Below are positions 47,272 through 59,501 of a DNA stretch of 64,000 nt, one piece after another (the first letter of the stretch is position 1; every line of letters starts with the position of its first letter). The stretch is from contig JASDFA010000020.1 of assembly GCA_035772735.1 (NCBI GenBank), forward strand, positions 15,231,501 to 15,295,500. Reading direction: 5' to 3'. Under the pieces are notes generated by a model. It was not told the origin of the DNA, made no database searches, and saw only the letters and a list, made by a program, of their open reading frames with translations. The position numbers and the translations under genes were made by a program. The stretch is from Datura wrightii (lineage: Eukaryota > Streptophyta > Magnoliopsida > Solanales > Solanaceae).

Positions 47272-47283
47272 GATCTGATACTA
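47272..47283 (-). promoter_or_regulatory. Primer-binding site, inner gypsy (degenerate)
   Basis: The minus strand reads TAGTATCAGATC, two changes from TGGTATCAGAGC, four bases inside the LTR at 47288. The outer element keeps the intact motif. Confidence 0.65.
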
Positions 47284-47287
47284 AGTT

Positions 47288-49861
47288 TGTCACACCCCGC
47301 CTTGGGGGGGGGGGGTATGACTGGCACCTGGTGCCCTACTAGGACCTGACCTGCTGGACTGTTAAGCCTGGGCGCATCTGGCGCCTGGCTGGCTCTAACT
47401 CACATTTCTGGAAACAAAGGGCTATATAACGACTGTAAATATAGCCCCCGGCCCATTGGCCTATAGCCTTCTGTACCTGTACTAACAGCTGACCAGAAAC
47501 ATCTCAATTCAGGGGAACCTATGCGGGTCGACAAGGCTACCATGCTGTCTAGTTATCTGCCTCTCAATCATAAAGCACAAAAGAAACTACGTGACCGACA
47601 AGGTCACCACTACTGGCAAGCTATGGCCCCACACGACCATCATAATAGAAAGAAAGGATACTAACAACTATACAACTGCACGGCCTCACACGACCAGCTC
47701 ATCTAACCACAGGGAAGATATACAGACTGCAAGCCTCTAGGAATAGCAATAGAACTGATCGGGACAGGGCCCCCACCTACCCATAATATACAACAAAAGG
47801 AACTGAACTACACCTCTAGAATTCAGCCTCCGGATGACTGGAGCTGAATACTCGACCGCTGACAAGGAGTCCCGTAGAATCGCCTGCTTGTCTATGAGTA
47901 CCTGCAGGCAAGTAATGCAGCGCCCCACCGGGCGTCAGTACCGCTGGTACTGAGTATGTAAAGCAATGACTAACAAAAAGGATATCTGAAATCAATAACA
48001 TAACTGACGAAACTGTAATAGGAAGAACTAAATTATCTGTCTGAAGATGTAAGTCGTACCTGTTCTCAATCATACTGGGAGGAGTAGGTGTCATATCTGG
48101 AGACGTATCATTCTACTACTAGTCTACTCATGTCTAATGTAACATAGCATAACATACATAACATAACATAGCACACACAAACCTTACCCGGCCCCCATAA
48201 GCCGGGAGGTACAATCAACACAGAATCTATGCCCCTACCCCGGTTATCCCATCTCCTATAGTGGCTGTAAGCATCCTGCCGGTCCCTGGGTATGCACTTG
48301 GGCTCGCTGAGCCCCTGACTATAACTGTACCTGAGTCCGAAGGACTCTAAAATCAACACCTCGGGCGTACCCGCTCGACGGGGGTGTATAAGGGCCGACC
48401 AAGGCACAATATGGGGAAACTGGCATCCCATCTTCGTCCCCTTGCGGGACGGCATGCCACTCCGTAGAGCGACGTATCCTCATCCTCTGGCGGACGAGTC
48501 AATACAACTATTAACCCTGGGCGGTCATGGATGCTAGGTAATCCAACCCCAATCAATACAATGGTCTCAGCTAGTCATGCTGTCTGTGTATCTCACGAGC
48601 TAAGGCTAACAAGGGTAAGGTATCGTATATATACCTGTTGAGCTAATAATAGTAATCTGTAAGTGTCTGATACGTGCTGAGGCAGGTAAATATAAATACG
48701 AATATAGTCTCCTGTCAAACTGTACTGGAGCAATGCTATACAAGAGGGTGTTTCTGCTGAAAGCTATACGGTCTACTGAGTTTCTGTATTAACATGATTT
48801 CCTATTTCTAACATGCTTTCTAAACTTTATTTAGTTACTATTCTATGTCTGAAATGCTTTACGCATACTGTACTACTTCGCGAGGTTTCAGCTAAACACA
48901 ATAATATCTTAACATGGCATATTACATCAAATACTGTGTATAATGGGCAATCTTTAACACTTACGTCAGAATCTATGTCATACTGATAGGTCTCGTACAC
49001 GTTACAACCCAAAGCTTCTCATATTGTACCAATATTCGTAATAATGCAATATTTCGACTTCTGAACATTCTACTGGACTGGAAATTGCTATACTGTCTCA
49101 ATGTTACTCAACTTGCCGAGGAAACTAACTTTACATACCTTATCCTTGACTATTCGTCTGTCGGACGAGGCTCGGCCGGTACTTCAACTATTTTCTTCCA
49201 ACTGCATTCATAAATACGTTAATCAATACTAAATACAGCTTTATTGTAAAGAGCAACGTTACTTTCGATACAGTTTATAGCCTAAACTTAGGCTTATCGA
49301 AAGACGGTCGAAAACTCGCTATTTTTCAGCGGCCCAGAAGGGAGAAGTATTCACTTCTCAGCTAGGAACATATAGACATTAATTTAGAGCAATTCTACTT
49401 ACCTTAGTTCGATGGCTCGCTGATTCGTCGGCCGTATTTCACGAAACTAAATTCGTAGAAATGCTCTCTGCTGCTAAATACTTTGGTATCTGGGATTAAT
49501 TTGAGTTTGGGCAGCGTTTGGCAGCGTAATCGGACGAAAATATATAATTTTCCTTTGTTTTTCTCTGTTTACTGCGTATTCTGGAAATTTTTCAAGTGTT
49601 AAGTGATTTCAAACCGAAGTGGGGGCTTTATATACTTGGGCCTGAACTTGGGCAACGTGTCACAGAGCCATCACGGAGGCCTCTCCTCTGTGACACGCTG
49701 CCATCGCGGAGGGGCTCTGCCTCGGCTCCTCCCTCGATGGTTCGACGGGTTTCTCGTCCGATCTTTTTCCCAGCCTTTCTATAGCACGTATGGCCTTCTA
49801 ATATGCTTAACCGACGTGTGAATAGGTCGTCTAGGTGCTGGGAATTCTACGGGGTATAACA
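47288..49861 (-). repeat. Inner gypsy LTR, right copy
   Basis: TG...CA ends, followed by the TATAT duplication. It matches 39450-42022 closely, including the TATA box and the stem-loop pair (one arm decayed in this copy). Confidence 0.9.
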
Positions 49862-51402
49862 TATATATATCAATAGCTACGTACAATATGTACTAAATTC
49901 TGCGGTAATACATAATCTCTGACACGCTCTGCTGAATCTCATACCGTACATTATACACCGCTACTACGGTTTAATAATATCTCCTGCCCTGACTTATCAT
50001 TTCATTGTATTGTCACCCCATTCTAAAAGTAACAAACATAAACACTTTAGTTATTGTCTGCTGTTTGAAATTCCACCACTCTTGCGATGTGGGGTCAACG
50101 TTCGAATCTTGTGGCCTTACTAGGCATATATTGAGAGCCCATGACTGTCTGCTGGGCCTTATCTCTAGGCCACACTAGATTAGAATTGATGTATCGGTAA
50201 CTTCTTAACTTCTCCATAGCGGACATACTGCGGTATTCTGAACCGCAATCTTACTGTCAGCTCGAGGCTTAATCCTTAATACGATATTTTATCAATCCGG
50301 GGGTAATTCTAATTTCCCCACAAGATCTGACATTCCTACTTCTTTCCCCCCCATCTTACTTAAGCTGAACTCTGGGGTTCAAGGTGCCTGCTCTTCATTG
50401 TTAACAAGATTGCTGGTCAAGTATCAGTTCATACTTCCCCTGACTTGCAGTCAGACCTATCTGATTCACATGACCTCTCACCCTTTCGATATCACAACTA
50501 GATCATATCTATAATCTTATAGGTATATCTTACTGTCTATTAGCGTATATGGCGGACTTAGCCTTTTTCTGACTCGAACTTGACTATTACCCGACATTCA
50601 TCACTAACAAGTTTTTTACCCCTGCTTCAAGTAAGCTAACGGTCTTACTTTCTCTACTGGCTTATTGTCATAAGGGTCTGCACAACTTACGTAATCCTAG
50701 GGGCTCTTTATACTTTCTAATACTTACTAGGATCAATCAACCCATCTTTACTTACTGCTTGATTTGGCAACCCCATCTCAAGTCTTATGCCCCTTTACTA
50801 TACTGGCATCAAAATCAAGAGGTAGGAATTGCCCTTTTCTTATCACAACAAGTAAAAGCATTTAACTGTACCATTTCCAAAAAGATGTGTTTGGGATTCC
50901 CGCGTTGCCCTCTCTTTCTTATACTTACCTGGTGGTATGACCTTGTCTGTAATCTTAATCAGATCTTATATAGCTAATAAATAAATCAACTCGTATGTAC
51001 ATTACACTCCTGACTTCCTATTCTGGCTTTATCAACGCATACTGGGGATAGTACCGATAAAGGTATCATGCTGGGAGGTCTCGGGTACCTCCTCCTGCTG
51101 CTGTAGTTATCATGTAACTGGCTGGCGCCCTCTTCTATTGTTATATCTGATCTTCTGCCTGTAGTAGGGTAATGCTGATCTGCCTTTGTATCTGTAATCA
51201 AAGAATACGGTAAGTTTTTCTGGGACTCAACCCTATACTGTACCGCTCTAAAGCACGACTGACTGAGAAGGAAGGGTAACCATCCTATCACGCCTCGCAG
51301 CCTCCTGCCTATAGTATGTGGTGCACAACACATCCATAGAAAAGACTCTACTTAGCACGGCTTGCAGACTCCCTGGGACACGACCTGCTCTGATACCAAG
51401 TT
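49862..51402 (-). pseudogene. Outer gypsy 5' internal remnant (gag start and leader)
   Basis: The recognisable part is 51333-50986. Its leader/gag start ('CCAPHTIGRRLRGVIGWL', 'QHYPTTGRRSDI', 'EEGASQ') parallels the inner element's sequence at 47218-47000. From 49862 to 50985 no conserved gag or protease motif could be read, so that part is heavily decayed or rearranged. The primer-binding site is at the right edge. Confidence 0.6.
51387..51398 (-). promoter_or_regulatory. Primer-binding site, outer gypsy
   Basis: The minus strand reads TGGTATCAGAGC four bases inside the LTR that begins at 51403. This is the initiator Met-tRNA type, identical to that of the sirevirus. Confidence 0.9.
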
Positions 51403-53990
51403 TGTCACACCCTGCCTTGAGGGGTATGACCGGCACCTGGTGCCCTACTAGGACCTGAACTACTAGACTGCTGAGCCTGGGCACATCTGGTTCCTGGCTG
51501 GCTCTAACTCACATTTCTGGAAACAAAGGGCTATATAACGGCTATAATCACAGCCCCCGGCCTATTGGCCTACAGCCTCCTGTACCTGTAAAAACAGCTA
51601 ACCAGAAACAAGCAACTATAAGAAAACCTATGCGGGCCGACAAGGCCACCATGCTGTCTAGTTATCTATAACTCAACCCTGAAGTACTGGATAGCTACGT
51701 GACCGGCAAGGTCACCACTACTGTCGAACTATGGCCCCACACGGCCAACATAAAGGAAACAAAAGTACTAACAGCTATACAACTGCACGGCCTCACACGA
51801 CCGGCTCATCTGACCATAGGGTAATATACATACAGACTGCAAGCCTCTAGGAATAGCAATATAAATGATCGGGATAGGGCCCCGACCTACCCGTACTGTA
51901 CAACAAAAGAAAACGGAATACACCTCTGGGATTCAGTCTCCGGATGACAGGAGCTGAATGCTCGATCGCTGACAGGAATCACGTGGTATCTCCTGCTCGT
52001 CTATGAGTACCTGCAGGCAAATAATGCAGCGCCCCACCGGGCGTCAGTACCGCTGGTACTGAGTATGTAAAGCAATAACTGAAAGAAATATCTGAAAATA
52101 ATAATACAACTGACGAAACTGAAGTAGAAAGGAATGGATTAACTGTTTGATAATGTAAATCATACCTTCTTTTAATTATACTGGAAGGAGTAGGAGTCAT
52201 ACCTGGAGATTTATCGTCCTACTATCGATCTACTTGTATCTACTATACATGGCATAACATATCATAACATCACCTAGCACACACAAACCTTACCCGGCCC
52301 CCATAAGCCGGGAGGTACAACCAGCACAAAATCTATACCCCTACCCCAGTCATCCCATCTCCTAAAATAGCTATAAGCATTCCGCTGGTCCCCTGGGTAA
52401 GCACTTGGGCTCGCTGAGCCCCTGACTATAACTGCATCTGAGTCCGGAGGACTCCTGAATCAACACCCGGGCGTATCCGCTCGACAGGGGTGTGTAAGGG
52501 CCGATCAAGGCACAATATGGGGAAAACTGGCATCCCATCTTCGTCCCCTGTGGGACGGCATGCCACTCCATAGAGCGACGTATCCTCGTCCTCTGGCGGA
52601 CGAGTCGATACAGCTATCAACCCTGGGGCGGTCATGGATGCTAGGTAATCCAACCCCAAGACAATACAGCGGTCTCAACTAGTAATACTATCTGCATGTC
52701 CCACATACCAAAGCTAATAGTGGTAAAGTATTTGTATATACTATAAGCTGAGCTAGCGATAGTAATATATACGTACTTAATACATGTTGAGGCTGGTAAT
52801 AGTATATATGTATAAATATAGTCTTCTGCCAGACCGTACTGGGGCTAATGCTGAACAAGATATAGTGTTTCTACTAAAAACTATGTTGTATACTGAGTTT
52901 CTATAGTAACATGATTTACTATTCCTAAAATGCTTTCTAACTTCATTTTAACTTATCATTCTATTTCTGAGATGTCTTACAAATATTACATTGCTTTACT
53001 GGGTTTCAACTGAATACGATAATATCCTGACATTTTGTACTATATCATATACTGAGCATGCTGTGCAGTTCCTAACACTTGTATTAGAATCTACATCATG
53101 CTAACAAGTTTCGTGCTAATTATAACTTGATGCTTCTAATATCGTACCAACATTCGTAATAAATACAACACATGACTTCTGAATATTCTACTAGCCTTTA
53201 AATTGCTTTACTATACCGTGATTTACTAACTTGCCGAGGAAACTAGCTTTACATACCTTATCCTTGAACTATCCGTCTGTCGGACGAGGCTCGGCCAGTA
53301 CTTCAACTATTTTCTCCCAACTGCATTCATAAATATGTCAATTAATACTAAATACAGCTTTATTTTAAAGAGCAACGTCACTTTCGATATAGTTTATAGC
53401 CTAAACTTAGGCTTATCGAAAGACGGTCGAAAACTCGCTATTTTTCAGAGGTCCAGAAGGGAGAAATACTCACTTCACAGCTAGGAACACATAGACATTA
53501 GTTTAGAGCAATTCCACTTACCTTAGCTCGGTAGCTCGACGATTCGTCGGCCGTATTTCATGAAACTAAATCCGTAGGAATGCTCTCTGCCGCTAAATAC
53601 CTCGGTGTCTGAGGTTAATTTGAGTTTGGACAACGTTTAGCAACGTAATCGGATGAAAATTATCTTACCTCCTTCGTTCTTATCTCTCCTCTGCTGATCG
53701 CTCTCTGTTTCACTGGAAATTATAAGTGTTTAATGATTTAAAACCGAAGTGGGGCTTTATATACTTGTGCCTGGACAAGGCCAACGTGTCACGGAGCCAA
53801 CGCGGAGGCCTCACCTCCGTGACACACTGCCATCGCGGAGGGGCTCTGCCTCGGCTCCTTCCGTGATGGTTCGACAGGTTTCTCGTCCGATCTTTTTCCG
53901 GGCCTTTCTCTAGCACGTATGATCTTAAAATATGCCTAACCAACGTGCGAATAGGTCATCTAGGTGCCGGGAGTCCTTCGGGGTATAACA
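51403..53990 (-). repeat. Outer gypsy LTR, right copy
   Basis: 2588 bp, the same length as the left copy, with TG...CA ends and the 3' flank GTTGT. It is the 5' LTR in element orientation and carries the TATA box near 53754-53762. Confidence 0.9.
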
Positions 53991-55224
53991 GTTGTAATGG
54001 AGCAATTGAATCGTATACCGCACATTTAAATTTTTAGATGAAATTATTTGGTTCCTGACCCCGAACTAATTGTGATAGGGAAACCTTTTTGACTTGATGC
54101 ATTCAAGTGTTGCTATATGTTAAATAAACATATCTCATACCAAATTTTATTTGCGATTTTTGTTCTTATAGCCAATAGTTTTGCTATAATTGGAGGCATA
54201 CAAATTTTGCTAAACTAACTTAGATATGAACTAGCATTATCAACATGATTTTATAATTTGGAACTGTGCTCACAATTCAAGAAAACAACCTTGCAAAAAT
54301 CAATTGCAAGTTGATATCAAAGCACATATGACCATATCATAGATGCATCTATTAAAATTATATAATAGCAAACGGTTCACAAGGCAGGTGAACGGGCCCA
54401 TATTCACCCTTTTATAAGTTTCAAAATTTCAGGGAATATAATTTCAATCTTAGATGATCAAGATCATTCTATCACGAGAACAAGCAACGCAAGAGAATTC
54501 TTGAAGAATATTTTATTTCTTCAACATATAGCCACGTGAATTCTCAATTATTTTTGCATCTCATTTGAACCTGGAGGCCAACCAATTATGCCAACTTATC
54601 TATATTTAAATAAATTTCTAGTTTACTTTCGTATGTGATTTTGTCATCATACTCATATTTATGTACTACAAATAAAAGAAAACGACAGGTAATTTTTTAC
54701 ATAAATATTTATAACCCACTTCAATTGTAGTAATATGAAGATATTAGATCTTCCCATTATTATAGTCTCAATTTTTTTTCAATATCTTTGAAACTTATAA
54801 GTTTCCTTTTGAGACTTAATAGTAACACATTAGCTCTTCTAGAGCTCTCAATTAATTTTGTGTACTACCACATATTCCATCATATCAATATCATTAATAG
54901 ATTCTCCACATAGTTTCAATTTAGAAACAATTTTGAACGTTGATGAGTTGTTGATGAGCTATACTCATGAACAGACTTATAGAATTGATGGATCTAATCA
55001 TATCGTGTCTTTGGGTGGATTACCATCTTCAGGTGGTCATGCCTTTCTTTTAGACTATTCACAAAATAAGCGGATCCTTAATCATGAGAAATTCAATTTT
55101 CAGAATTTTGTCATGATGATGACGCAAGAATATCATAGCCTTAGCACGATCTTGGGTTGATGCTTTATTTTCACTTTTAATGGTGTCTCCAAGACCTATT
55201 GCATCCATATGAATTTTGGCATTC
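53991..55224 (-). pseudogene. Copia integrase and gag remnants
   Basis: Minus-strand frames with several stops show, from right to left, gag and then integrase. Gag (55224-about 54700): 'AKIHMDAIGLGDTIK', 'ENKASTQDRAKAMIFLRHH', 'SLKERHDHLKMVIHPKTRYD'. Integrase-type motifs (about 54420-53991): 'YGPVHLPCEPF', 'QLVRGQEPNNF', 'CAVYDSIAPLQ'. The integrase then breaks off at the gypsy insertion and continues at 33721. The plus-strand frame 54858-55160 is an antisense shadow of gag. Protease lies between and is not recognisable. Confidence 0.7.
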
Positions 55225-57827
55225 TGTTACACCCCGTAAATTCTCGACATGTAGATGACCTATTTTCTTGTTGGTTAAGAGTTGTTGAATGCCATACATG
55301 CTAGGAAAAGGCCCGGGGAAAGACCGGATAAGTGACACATCGAACCATCGCAAGAGAAGGATGGCAGACCCCCTCCGCGATGGCCAGAGTGTCACGGAGG
55401 CTCACCTCCGCGATATACAGCGTGTCATGGAGGCTAGGCTCCGCGATACACAGTGTATCATGGAGGTGAGGTGCAGCCCCAAGTATAAAAGCCTCCAAAC
55501 TTCGGTTTTTGTTTTAATTAACTTATAATTTCCAGTAAGAACAGAGAGTAAACCAGAGAGAAGGAGGAACGAACAATCCTATCTATTTCTCATCTGATTA
55601 CGCCACCAAACGCGGTCTAAACTCAAATTAACTCCAGATACCGAGGTATTAAGCAGTAAGGAGCATTCCTACCGATTTAGTTTCGTGAAATTTGGCCGGC
55701 GAATCGTCGTGCTACCGAGCTAAGGTAAGTGGAATTGCTCCAAATTAGTGTCAATATACTTCTAGCCATAAAGTGAGTATTTCTCCCTTCTGGACTTCCG
55801 AGAAATAGCGAGTTTTCGATTATTTTTCGATAAGCCAAAGTTTTGGCTATACATATATTAAAAAGTGTTATCTTCTTCCAGAATAATAGTGTATTTAGTC
55901 CTAATTGATATATATATGGATACAGTTGGGAGAAATTGCGAAAATACTGACCGAGCTACGCCAGTTAGTCGGAAAATCAGAAGTGAAGATATGTAAAGCC
56001 AGTTTCCTTCGGCAAGTTAGTAGTTCCGGTATAGTAAAATAGTTCAAGTGCCAGTAGAATGTTTCAGAAACCGCATATTATGTTGAGTATGCACTTTAGT
56101 ATGATGTTAGTAACATCATGTCATGTGTAGCGTGAAACTTACTAGCACGATGCAAATTCTAGTAGAAAGTGACCAAAACAGTACAGTATGCCAGTATGTG
56201 ATTTAGTAAAGTATGTTAGGATATTATCGTGCTCAGTTGAAACTTAGTAAAGCAATATAAGTTCCTATAAGGTATTTCAGAAATAGAATGGTAGCCTAAA
56301 ATGAAGTTTAGGAAGCATGTTAGAAATAGTAAATCATGTTACCATGAAACTCAGTTATACAACCTGATTTCCAGCAGAAAAATTATATCTTGTCCAGCAT
56401 TAGACTCAACACAGTATGACAGAAGATTGTATATATATACCATTATCAGTTTCAGCATGTATTAAGTACATACATATCACTATTATTAGTTTTAGCATGT
56501 AGTATATACATACACATTATTGTCACTAGTTTCAGCATGTGGTATACGCAGTTAGTATTACTAGTTGAGACCACTGTATTGTGTTGGGGTTGGACTACTT
56601 AGCATTCATGACCGCCCCAGGGTTAATAGCTGTACCGACTCGTCCGCCAGAGGGCGAGGATACGTCGCTCTACGGAGTGCCATGCCGTCCCACAGGAGAC
56701 GAAGATGGGATGCCGGTTTCCCCATATTTTACCTTGGTCGACTTTTATACACCCCCGTCGAACAGGTACGCCCGGGGTGTTGATTCAGGAGTCCTCCGGA
56801 CTCAGGTACAGTTATAGTCAGGGGCTCAGCGAGCCCAAGTGCATACCCAGGGGATCGATAGGATGCTTATAGTTATTATAGGAGATGGGACGACCGGGGG
56901 TAGGGGTATAGATTGTGTGTTGATTGTACCTCCCGGCTTATGGGGGCCGGGTAAGGTTTGTGTGTGCTATTCTATGTTATGTTATGTTATGTTATACCAT
57001 GTTACGCTAGATACGAGTAGGTCTACAGTAGAGTGATACATTTCTAGGTGTGACTTCTACTCCTTCCAGCATAGTTGAGAATAGGCTTAGCTTTACATAT
57101 TCATTCAATTTAGTCTATTTCTTTCTATTTCAGTTCCATCAGTTGTATTGTTGTTTTCATATTTTTTTCAGTTGTTACTTTACATACTCAGTACCAGCAG
57201 TACTGACGCCCGTTGGGGGCGCTGCATTACTTGCCTGCAGGTACTCATAGACGAGGAGCCGATACCTCGTGATTCCAGCAAGCTCACAGAGTCATCAGCT
57301 CCAGTCATCCAAAGCTAAATAGCTAGAGGTTTATCCCTTTTCTTTTGTTGTACAGTATGGGTAGGCGGGGGCCCTGTCCCGACCATATTTTCAGTATTCT
57401 TAAAGGCTTACAGATTGCATATACCCTGTGGTTTGTTATACCGGTTGTGTGAGGTCGCGTGTACGTTTTAGCTTGTTATGATGGTCATGTGGGGCCTTAC
57501 TCAGTTGGTAGTGATGACCTTGTCGGTCACGTAGCGGTTTAGCACTTGCTTTCTTGATTTAGGGATAACTAGACAGCATGGTGGCCTTGTCGGCCCGCAT
57601 AGGTTCCCCTATATGAATGTGATTCTGGTTAGCTGATGTTATAGTACAGATGGCTATAGGCCTAGTCGGCCAGAGGCTGTATTTACAGCCGTTATATAGC
57701 TCGTTGTTTTCTTGAATCCAGAGTTAGAGCCAGCCAGACACTAGAAGTGCTTAGGCTCAGTAGTTTAGAAATTCAGGTCCCAGTAGGGCACCAGGTGCCA
57801 GTCATACCCCCAGGGCGGGGCGTGACA
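55225..57827 (+). mobile_element. Gypsy solo LTR with perfect target duplication
   Basis: This is a 2603-bp LTR of the same broad family as the nested gypsy LTRs but in the opposite orientation (sense on plus). It starts TGTTACACCCCG and ends GCGTGACA. CATTC flanks it on both sides (55220-55224 and 57828-57832). No internal sequence remains, so it arose by recombination between two LTRs of one element. A TATA box (TATAAAA, 55484-55490) follows a 33-bp tandem repeat. It interrupts the copia gag about 20 codons after its ATG. Confidence 0.92.
55389..55487 (+). repeat. 33-bp tandem repeat upstream of solo-LTR TATA box
   Basis: Three copies begin GTGTCACGG (55389), GTGTCATGG (55422) and GTATCATGG (55455), each containing 'gaggct' and 'ctccgcgata' or a variant. 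In the other gypsy LTRs this place is taken by two perfect stem-loops made of the same words. Confidence 0.7.
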
Positions 57828-57890
57828 CATTCAATACCCATGAAAGGTAGTTCTTAGGGCAACGAAATTAAATTTCATAAGGTTAGCCAT
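57828..57890 (-). pseudogene. Copia gag N-terminus
   Basis: The ATG at 57890 (minus) opens 'MANLMKFNFVALRTTFHGY', the usual start of this copia gag type, then meets a stop at the solo-LTR boundary. The frame continues on the other side at 55224 ('NAKIHMDAIGLGD'). The 57891-58080 stretch is the leader. Confidence 0.65.
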
Positions 57891-58080
57891 ATTAAAAGAA
57901 AGAGAAAAATAATACCTTGGCCTTCAAATTTTGAGATGGTAGAGTCGTAGAGCAACAATATCACCAAAGAAATATCATTCTTGTAGTTAAGTAATATATC
58001 TTTCGAAAAAGAAATTTTAATTTTTCTTACCTCAGATCTTTCAAAGTGAATGCTCAAGGCAGAGACTCGTGCTGACAAAG

Positions 58081-58313
58081 TGTTATAAAATAATAAAGAA
58101 AGAACAAGAATATTGTAAAGAAAGAGAGAAGGAAAGAAGTTCTTATTTCTCTTGATGGGATGAAAAACAATGAAGGAGAACCCCTTTATTTATAGAGATA
58201 ATTTCTCCTAACTTTTCTCCAAAGATAAACCTTCACTATAATACAAATACACACATTTACTACAATACAAATACCTTTACAAACATTCATTGTAAACAAA
58301 TACATTTATAATA
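58081..58313 (-). repeat. Copia LTR, right copy
   Basis: Starts TGTTATAAAATAATAAAG and ends near CATTTATAATA, with the terminal CA lost or mutated. It aligns by eye with 31721-31956. Confidence 0.7.
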
Positions 58314-59501
58314 ATATTGGTAAAAATTATTGTCTTCCCCCAACTTTATTTTAAAAATCAAATTTCCCACTCAACTTTGAACAGTAGACATTTCCCCTCC
58401 TTTATCCTAATTGACTTTTTAAAGTATCAATTTTACCCTTACATTATCAACTTTATCTTATTCTGTTTACTTCTTTTGGAGCATAATATATTTTTTTTAA
58501 TCTATGTAATAATTTTTTTGGTAAAAAAAATATTAAATTTTGAAATAAAATAAAATAAAAAATATGAATTGAGTATATAATTTAATGAAGTTCAATAATG
58601 AAGTAAATTATCAGAATGACAAAAACTATTAATTATAATCACAATTCTAATATTTATTTATGCAAGTGAAAATAAAAGGTAATATTAATTTTATAAATAT
58701 ATTTCAATACATGAAATATAAAAATTAATAAAAATAAAAATAAAAATAAATTTAAAGACTATTTATTTATAATATAAATTAATTTTAAATTATAATTTAT
58801 AAAATATTTTATTAATAACAATTAACTTTTATTTATTTATATAGATAATAGAAGATAAGAAAGAGGAGAAACATAAAGAGAAAATGCATAAAATCCCTCT
58901 CAAACTTATCCACAAAACTCACTTTAATTCTTTAACTTTACGAAAATTTAAATACCCCCCCCCCCAACAACTTTAAAGTGAATTTTAATCAACCCTCCAT
59001 TGCCCACTCCAAGTCGCGTGTTGTAATAACATTACTGGGCGCGTTATTTTTTTATTTTAATAATTAAATATTTAAAAATTAATTTTAGAAGTAATCAAAG
59101 GGTAATACCCGACCCAATCTCTTCTTCAATCATAAGAACCCTAAATTTTTCTTTCCCCCTTCTTACCCTAAATTTCCTCTTCTCCCCCTTCTTCAATTAA
59201 CACCAGATCTGCTTTAGCTATGAAATTTCTTCTTCTCCCTCATCTTCAATAGTCTCATTCATCCCCTCTAATTTAGTTCTTAAACCTAAAGTTGAATATT
59301 TGAAGGGATATTTTTGCTACAATTTGTTCGAAAAAAGGTAGAGATTGAGTCATCTTATTCTCCTTATCTTTTATTTTGATTCTGTTTTTGTCCTTTTTCT
59401 TCGTTGCTCGTGTTGTTGGAAGTATGTAGAACTTCTTGGAGTGAGATTTCTTCTAAACTTGACTAAGCTCGTGTTTTTGTCTTTTTTCTTCGTTGCACAC
59501 A
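58314..59501. other. AT-rich intergenic stretch upstream of the GRF gene
   Basis: No gene is seen. It contains A+T-only stretches (58500-58870), a poly-C run (58957-58967), and sequence near 58885-59040 of a style that could be a MULE terminal region; its partner would lie beyond the right edge. The 59100-59490 part is CT-rich and probably promoter and 5' leader of the GRF gene. Confidence 0.35.

Larger units (their letters stand above)
39450..49861 (-). mobile_element. Inner Ty3/gypsy chromovirus (Tekay/Del type), full length
   Basis: LTRs of about 2573 bp lie at 39450-42022 and 47288-49861 with TG...CA ends, flanked by a perfect TATAT duplication (39445-39449 and 49862-49866). On the minus strand the order is: primer-binding site (degenerate, 47272-47283), gag from 47074, protease, RT, RNase H, integrase, chromodomain (to 42291), polypurine tract (42023-42034). 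Coding sequence is nearly complete, but three in-frame TAG stops and one frameshift disable it. It is a relative, not a copy, of the outer element it entered. Confidence 0.92.
33722..53990 (-). mobile_element. Outer Ty3/gypsy chromovirus (Tekay/Del type), itself interrupted
   Basis: Two 2588-bp LTRs (33722-36309 and 51403-53990) have TGTCACACC...GGTATAACA ends. The 5-bp flanks GTTAT (33717-33721) and GTTGT (53991-53995) are a target duplication with one substitution. A primer-binding site (51387-51398) and a polypurine tract (36310-36322) are in the correct places. The inner element (39450-49861) splits the internal region. Only integrase/chromodomain parts on the left and a gag N-terminus on the right are recognisable. 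The LTRs differ by roughly 2-3% in the first 460 bp compared by eye. Confidence 0.9.
31721..58313 (-). mobile_element. Degraded Ty1/copia element hosting nested gypsy insertions
   Basis: Short LTRs of about 235 bp (31721-31956 and 58081-58313) frame a copia element on the minus strand. Their shared blocks include 'aataataaagaaagaacaag' and 'acaaatacacacattta'. In element order the parts are gag (57890-57828, then 55224-about 54700), integrase (about 54420-53991, continuing at 33721), linker, and RT end/RNase H (about 32880-32164). Most of the RT is missing. A polypurine tract (minus strand, 31957-31967) abuts the left LTR. The gypsy element 33722-53990 interrupts the integrase, and a solo LTR (55225-57827) interrupts gag. 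TAATA on both sides (31716-31720 and 58312-58316) may be the target duplication if the right LTR lost its last two bases. Confidence 0.75.

Noticed and set aside
54858..55160. 100-codon plus-strand frame
   Set aside because: Antisense to a copia gag remnant that is readable on the minus strand and continues across the solo LTR.
56565..57250. Frames within the solo LTR that resemble frames in the other gypsy LTRs
   Set aside because: Their similarity is LTR nucleotide homology; some read in opposite orientation in the other copies and none shows a domain.
33722..57827. Possibility that the gypsy elements are endogenous plant pararetroviruses
   Set aside because: They have LTRs with TG...CA ends, target duplications, an integrase and a chromodomain-type C-terminus, and no movement-protein motif.
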